Below are positions 59,611 to 64,000 of a DNA stretch of 64,000 nt, in pieces (the first letter of the stretch is position 1; each line of letters opens with the position of its first letter). Where the stretch lies: positions 1-64,000 of the forward strand of contig JAQGHQ010000271.1 in NCBI GenBank assembly GCA_028288765.1, written 5' to 3'. The notes below the pieces were generated by a model that searched no databases, had not been told where the DNA came from, and saw only the letters and a list, made by a program, of their open reading frames with translations. The position numbers and the translations under genes are program-made. The DNA is from Gemmataceae bacterium. GTDB lineage: Bacteria; Planctomycetota; Planctomycetia; Gemmatales; Gemmataceae.

Positions 59611-62013
59611 CTACAGCTTCACGGCCTTCAAGCGGAGGGCGTTGGCGATCACCGAGACCGAACTCAGGCTCATCGCCGCGGCCGCGATCATCGGGCTCAG
59701 CAGCATCCCGAACACCGGGTATAGCACCCCTGCCGCCACCGGCACCCCGAGCAGGTTGTAGGCGAACGCGAAGACCAGGTTCTGGCGGATATTTCGCATC
59801 GTAGCCTGACTGAGTGCGCGGGCCTTCGTGATCCCCCGCAGGTCCCCCTTCACCAGCGTCACGTCAGCGGCCTCCAGGGCCACATCCGTACCGGTGCCCA
59901 TCGCAATCCCGACGTGGGCCGCGGCCAGGGCGGGGGCGTCGTTGATCCCGTCACCGGCCATCGCCACCGTGCGGCCCTCGGCCCGGAGGGCCTTGATCAC
60001 CTCCCCCTTCTCGTCGGGCATCACCCCGGCGATCACCCGGTCGATGCCGAGCTTCGCCGCGACCGCCTCGGCGGTGACCTGGCTGTCGCCGGTCAGCATC
60101 ACCAACGTCACGCCCTCGGCGTGGAGCTGCCGGACCGCCTCCGGGGTGGTCGGCTTGATCGGGTCGGCCACCCCGAGGAGCCCGGCCGGCCGGCCGTCGA
60201 CGGCGACGAACACGACCGTCTGCCCGTCTTGGCGAAGCCCCTCCGCCTGATCCACCAGGGCGCCGAGGTCGTGCATCCCGGCGGCCTTCAACATCGCCCG
60301 GTTGCCGACGGCGACGGTTCGCCCGTCCACCCGGCCCACGACTCCTTTCCCGGTGACCGATTCGAAGACCTCGGCCGCCGGCGGAGTGATCCCGCGTTCC
60401 GCCGCACCCGCCACGATCGCCGCGCCGAGTGGGTGTTCGCTCGCGCGTTCCAGCGCGGCGGCCAGACGGAGCAATTCTCTCTCATCGAACCCGGCAAACG
60501 GGACGACGCTCACCAGCCTGGGCTTCCCCTCGGTGAGCGTGCCAGTCTTGTCCACGACCACGGTGTCCACCTTCTCCATCATCTCGATCGCTTCCGCGGA
60601 CCGGACCAGTACCCCCTCGCGGGCCCCACGGCCGATCCCGACGGTCACGGCCATCGGGGTGGCCAGGCCGAGCGCGCACGGGCACGCGATGATGAGCACG
60701 GCGACCGCGTTCACCAGCGCGAACGCCAGCGCGGGCGGCGGGCCGAACACGGCCCACACCACGAACGTGACGACCGCGACCAGCACGACCGCCGGGACGA
60801 ACCAGGCGGCCACCGCGTCGGCGAGTTTCTGGACCGGCGCCCGGCTCCGCTGGGCCTCCCCGACCAGCTGGACGATGCGGGCGAGCATGGTTTCATGCCC
60901 GACCCGGGTGGCTTCCATGACGAACGTCCCGGTGGTGTTCACCGTCCCGCCGATGACCGTGTCCCCGCGCCGTTTGATCACCGGCATCGGCTCCCCGGTG
61001 ATCATGGATTCGTCCACCGGGCTTTCTCCGTCGACCACGATCCCGTCGACTGGGACTTTTCCTCCGGGCCGCACCCGGAGCCGGTCGCCGACCCGGACGT
61101 CCCCGAGCGGCACATCTTCTTCCGACCCGTCGGGTCGGACGCGGCGGGCGGTCGCCGGGGCAAGACCGAGCAGGGCCCGGATGGCGGCACCGGTACTACG
61201 TCGGGCCCGGAGTTCGAGGACCTGCCCGAGAAGAACGAGGGTGACGATCACGGCCGCCGCCTCGAAATAGGTCGGGACAACCCCGTGGGTGTCGCGGAAC
61301 CCCGCCGGGAACAGGTCCGGGGCGAGGGTGGCGACGACGCTGTACCCCCACGCCGCGGCGGTCCCGAGGCTGATGAGCGTGAACATGTTGGCCGTCCCGT
61401 GGCGGAGGGCCTGCCAGGCCCGCACGAAGAACGGCCACCCGGCCCAGAACACGACCGGGGTCGACAGCCCCAGCCCGACCCAGTTCGCCGCCGCGACCAG
61501 CTGGTGCGGCAGGTTCAGCCCGGGGATCATCGGGGCCATCGCGAGTACGAACACCGGCAGGGTGAGGCCGGCCGACACCCAGAACCGGCGGGTCATGTCC
61601 CGCAGTTCGGAGTCGTCCTCCGGCACCCCGGCTTGCGGGATCATCGGCTCGAGGGCCATCCCGCACTTCGGGCAGGTGCCCGGGCCGTCCCGGACGACCT
61701 CCGGGTGCATCGGGCAGGTGTACTTGGTGCCGGGTGTGGCCGGGGCTGCGGGGATGGCGGGAGGAGATCCGCAGCAGGAATGCTCTTCCGCCGGCCGGGG
61801 GTGGGTGAGAAAGGCCTGGGGGTCGGCCTGGAATCGTTCCACGCAACGGCGGCTGCAGAAGTAGTACGTCGTCCCGTCGTGCTTGACCGAACCGGCGGCG
61901 GCGGCGGGGTCGACCGTCATCCCACATACCGGGTCGATGGCGGGCGGGGTGGACGGGGCGAGGAGGCCGAGGGAGAGCTGCCCGTTCTCGCGGTCGTGGT
62001 CGGCGTGAGTCAT
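59611..62013 (-). CDS. copA: Copper-translocating P1B-type ATPase with YHS and heavy-metal-binding domains
   Basis: 800 residues. The N-terminal YHS domain (about 24-70, [11 protein letters not shown] with a YYFCSRRC block) is followed by a heavy-metal-binding domain YTCPMHPEV...CPKCGMAL (about 98-122), replacing the usual ferredoxin-like metal domains. Eight membrane segments, the TGEP motif, the membrane copper site CPC in IIACPCALG, phosphorylation site DKTGT, SEHP and GDGIND motifs are all intact. The enzyme pumps Cu(I) out of the cytoplasm using ATP. Its stop codon directly abuts that of the TolC gene. No CueR/CsoR-type regulator is visible nearby. Confidence 0.93.
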   Translation of the reverse strand: MTHADHDRENGQLSLGLLAPSTPPAIDPVCGMTVDPAAAAGSVKHDGTTYYFCSRRCVERFQADPQAFLTHPRPAEEHSCCGSPPAIPAAPATPGTKYTCPMHPEVVRDGPGTCPKCGMALEPMIPQAGVPEDDSELRDMTRRFWVSAGLTLPVFVLAMAPMIPGLNLPHQLVAAANWVGLGLSTPVVFWAGWPFFVRAWQALRHGTANMFTLISLGTAAAWGYSVVATLAPDLFPAGFRDTHGVVPTYFEAAAVIVTLVLLGQVLELRARRSTGAAIRALLGLAPATARRVRPDGSEEDVPLGDVRVGDRLRVRPGGKVPVDGIVVDGESPVDESMITGEPMPVIKRRGDTVIGGTVNTTGTFVMEATRVGHETMLARIVQLVGEAQRSRAPVQKLADAVAAWFVPAVVLVAVVTFVVWAVFGPPPALAFALVNAVAVLIIACPCALGLATPMAVTVGIGRGAREGVLVRSAEAIEMMEKVDTVVVDKTGTLTEGKPRLVSVVPFAGFDERELLRLAAALERASEHPLGAAIVAGAAERGITPPAAEVFESVTGKGVVGRVDGRTVAVGNRAMLKAAGMHDLGALVDQAEGLRQDGQTVVFVAVDGRPAGLLGVADPIKPTTPEAVRQLHAEGVTLVMLTGDSQVTAEAVAAKLGIDRVIAGVMPDEKGEVIKALRAEGRTVAMAGDGINDAPALAAAHVGIAMGTGTDVALEAADVTLVKGDLRGITKARALSQATMRNIRQNLVFAFAYNLLGVPVAAGVLYPVFGMLLSPMIAAAAMSLSSVSVIANALRLKAVKL

Positions 62014-62616
62014 GGTGCCTCCTCTTCCGGACGGGCGAGCCGATGCGGCGTCACCTCTACATCACATTTTACGCCCTGTACCAAGATACGGGGTCAAGCG
62101 GCCGCCCGGGTCGGGGACGACGAACAGTCTGCTCGGGGTCCGACAGAGAGGAGGATTTTCGTGTTCGCGTTCGACTGGATGTCGAGGTCGTAAGCGCTAT
62201 CACCGACCGTTCTGCCTTCCGGGTTCCTCCTCCACCGGCCCGGAGCCTTTCGATCGAGCAGCCGACACGGATTGTCAGTTGCGGGTCGCAGACGGGTGGC
62301 AGGGAACGGCAGGGTTTGACAGCCCCCGGCGTGGCAATTTCTGTTGCCCTGATACCCTCACCGGCTTCAGGCATGAGAAGACATGGGGAACAAACGCCGG
62401 GGCCTTTCTCCCCTCCCTTTTCAGAGGAGAGATCGGGGCGAGGGGATTCGTCCCTGCTCCGGGTTGCCTGCCGACCTACGGACCTGCCATCTCCGCGCGT
62501 CGACCAGTACACTCCTCAAAACTTTGAGCTTTTCGCTTCCCTCCCCGATGAGCTCAGCCGTTAAACTGTTCTAGCCTGTCCAACCGTAACAATCGTTACA
62601 ACCCTCAAGGTGTTTC
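62014..62616. other. Divergent intergenic region between copA and the VWA gene
   Basis: 600 bases that should contain both promoters. A short inverted repeat GTAACAATCGTTAC lies at 62586-62599, just upstream of the VWA start. A G/C-rich CCCTCCC...GGGGCGAGGGG element occurs at about 62411-62444. No gene is supported; open frames here look like shadows. Confidence 0.4.
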
Positions 62617-63999
62617 ATGGCAAAGGCAGCCGCCGGCCGGTCAGGTAGCACCGGCACCTCTCTCAAGAAGACCCCCACCAAGAGCGTTGCGAAGGCGGGC
62701 CCAACCACCCGCCCGAAGAAGAAGGCCGCGGGGAACGTACCGGAACTCGCCCCCGCCGCCCCGCTCGCCCGGCCCACCACCCGGACCAAGTTCACCCTCT
62801 TCAACCTCCTCGGCCAGCCCCGGGCGTACTACCTCGTCGAGCCGATGGACCTCCCCCGCCCGCCGGCGGACCCGAAGGCCAAGGCGGTCGCCCACAGTAT
62901 CATCGTCGTCGACCGGTCGGGCTCGATGTACTCGGCGATGGCCGACACCCGCAACACCCTCCTCAAGCTCCTCACCCTTGATGAGTACGCCCAGTTCAAC
63001 CTGGTCGTCACCCTCATCTCGTACTCCAGCGAGGGCGACGTCACCTGTCACTTCGAGCGGGCCCCGATCCGCGAGATCATGAAGCGGGGGTCGAAATACC
63101 AGCAGGACATCAGCCGCCTCCAGGTGACCGGGGCGACCTGCATCTCGCAGGGGCTGCGGATGGCGATCGAGAAGACGAAGGCCGACGAGCTGACCGCCAT
63201 CACCCTGCACAGCGACGGGTACGCCAACGACCCGTCGGCGACCACCGAGGCCACCACCCTGACAAAGCTGACCGGGGACCTGAAAGGGAAGGACGCGTTC
63301 GTCAACACCATCGCCTACACCGACTACTCCGACTTCCGGCTCCTCAGCCGGGTGGCCAACTCGGGCAGCGGGGCCTGCGTCAAGGCCGGGAACATCGGGC
63401 AGGTGTACAACTCGCTCTACAGCAGCACCAAGGTCCTCGGCAGTTCGGTCACCCCGCCGATCGAGGTCCCGCTCGAGAAGGGGTTCGACTACCAGGTGTT
63501 CGTGTCCCGGTCCGCCGGGCGGATCAACGGGGCGGACGAGGCCCTGAGCATCCGCGGGCTGAGGGCGGACGACGACGGGGTGGTGTACAAGTACCGCAAG
63601 CTCACCAGGGCCGAGTACGACACCCTCGACGTGCCGGAGATGCAGACCAGCGAGGCGGTGTTCGCGTTCTCGCGGGGCAACTTGGCCGAGGGCAACCTGA
63701 ACACCGCGAAGTACGCCCTCGGCAGCACGTTCGACGCCACCCTCGTCGCCACCCATGGCCGGGCCCTCACCAACAACCAGGTGGCCGCGTTCGCCGGCGA
63801 CCTCGACACGCTCGTCCTGTTCAACCCCGGCCAGCTCGCCGAGCACACGATCCTTACCGAAGTCCCGGTCAACCGCCGCATCCCGCTCCTCAGCCTGATC
63901 AAGGTCCTCGACGACAACCGGGCGAACTTCGCCATCAACCGGAAGTCGCTCCAGGACGTGTACGTCCGCCGCGGGTTGAAGCGGCTCCAGGGAACCCGC
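62617..63999 (+). CDS. VWA-domain protein, TerY/stress-type (partial, runs off the right edge)
   Basis: 461 codons are visible from ATG 62617, without a stop before the window ends. After a Lys/Thr/Ala-rich N-terminus (about 1-45), a von Willebrand A domain (about 80-270) has the metal-ion site DRSGSMYS (D-x-S-x-S), the Thr in VTGAT and the acidic HSDGYAND. A beta-rich region follows (PIEVPLEKGFDYQVFVSRSA) as in TerY-type or inter-alpha-inhibitor-like proteins. It is predicted to be cytoplasmic, with no signal peptide. VWA proteins of this kind commonly work with protein kinases and phosphatases in stress or phosphosignalling triads; the neighbours beyond the edge are not visible. Confidence 0.85.
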   Translation, partial: MAKAAAGRSGSTGTSLKKTPTKSVAKAGPTTRPKKKAAGNVPELAPAAPLARPTTRTKFTLFNLLGQPRAYYLVEPMDLPRPPADPKAKAVAHSIIVVDRSGSMYSAMADTRNTLLKLLTLDEYAQFNLVVTLISYSSEGDVTCHFERAPIREIMKRGSKYQQDISRLQVTGATCISQGLRMAIEKTKADELTAITLHSDGYANDPSATTEATTLTKLTGDLKGKDAFVNTIAYTDYSDFRLLSRVANSGSGACVKAGNIGQVYNSLYSSTKVLGSSVTPPIEVPLEKGFDYQVFVSRSAGRINGADEALSIRGLRADDDGVVYKYRKLTRAEYDTLDVPEMQTSEAVFAFSRGNLAEGNLNTAKYALGSTFDATLVATHGRALTNNQVAAFAGDLDTLVLFNPGQLAEHTILTEVPVNRRIPLLSLIKVLDDNRANFAINRKSLQDVYVRRGLKRLQGTR

Positions 64000-64000
64000 G

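Noticed and set aside
62014-62574. Genes in the copA-VWA gap (open frames of 147-173 codons on both strands)
   Set aside because: Overlapping frames on both strands with low-complexity composition and no start signals.
1-64000. tRNA, rRNA or other structural RNA genes, riboswitches
   Set aside because: No cloverleaf, rRNA signature or known riboswitch core was recognised by eye; a covariance-model scan would be decisive.

Overview
This window is chromosomal DNA from a GC-rich planctomycete, most likely a member of the Gemmataceae. The call rests on family content and style: a giant kinase/beta-propeller/PA14 protein, ECF sigma factors with membrane-spanning C-terminal extensions, a zinc-finger serine/threonine kinase paired with an ECF sigma factor, exported TPR-CHAT proteins, large PAS histidine kinases, and many palindromic intergenic repeats. 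No rRNA, tRNA, CRISPR array, prophage or intact insertion sequence was recognised.

Layout. 1-5.7 kb: the end of an unidentified gene, then the 1649-residue kinase/propeller/PA14 protein. 5.8-14.3 kb: an NtrB/NtrC-like two-component pair followed by an RND efflux adaptor and pump; long hairpins lie between sensor and regulator and between adaptor and pump. 14.35-20.1 kb, minus strand: an ECF sigma factor with extension, a methyltransferase coupled to a membrane protein, a compatible-solute ABC transporter whose binding protein and permease are fused, and a DUF427 protein. 20.2-26.3 kb: ergothioneine genes egtD and egtB, separated by a 3.5-kb block holding a vanadium-haloperoxidase-like protein, a lipoprotein hydrolase, palindromic repeats and a leftover 3' end of an egtB. 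26.6-32.4 kb: an osmC remnant and two large exported proteins, one with calcium-binding-type loops and one with carboxypeptidase-regulatory-like repeats. 32.4-37.6 kb: a three-gene signalling operon (hybrid kinase, single-domain regulator, CHASE3-type kinase). 38.2-43.5 kb: a radical SAM protein, a membrane-anchored protein, a DinB protein, transposase debris and a small exported protein.

43.5-58 kb is the most coherent accessory block. It contains an exported M48 peptidase with TPR-like repeats, two small exported proteins of possible YbjN/secretion-chaperone fold, a sigma factor overlapping a zinc-finger kinase, two intact exported TPR-CHAT proteins with their His/Cys dyads, and two broken CHAT tails. 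My inference is that this is a planctomycete CHAT-protease signalling neighbourhood that has gone through duplication and decay. 58-64 kb: a TolC-type outer-membrane protein, a copper P-type ATPase convergent with it at zero spacing, and a VWA (TerY-like) protein running off the right edge.

Limits: all functions are read from motifs by eye. Start codons were chosen from Shine-Dalgarno sequences, overlaps and signal peptides, and are uncertain where stated.
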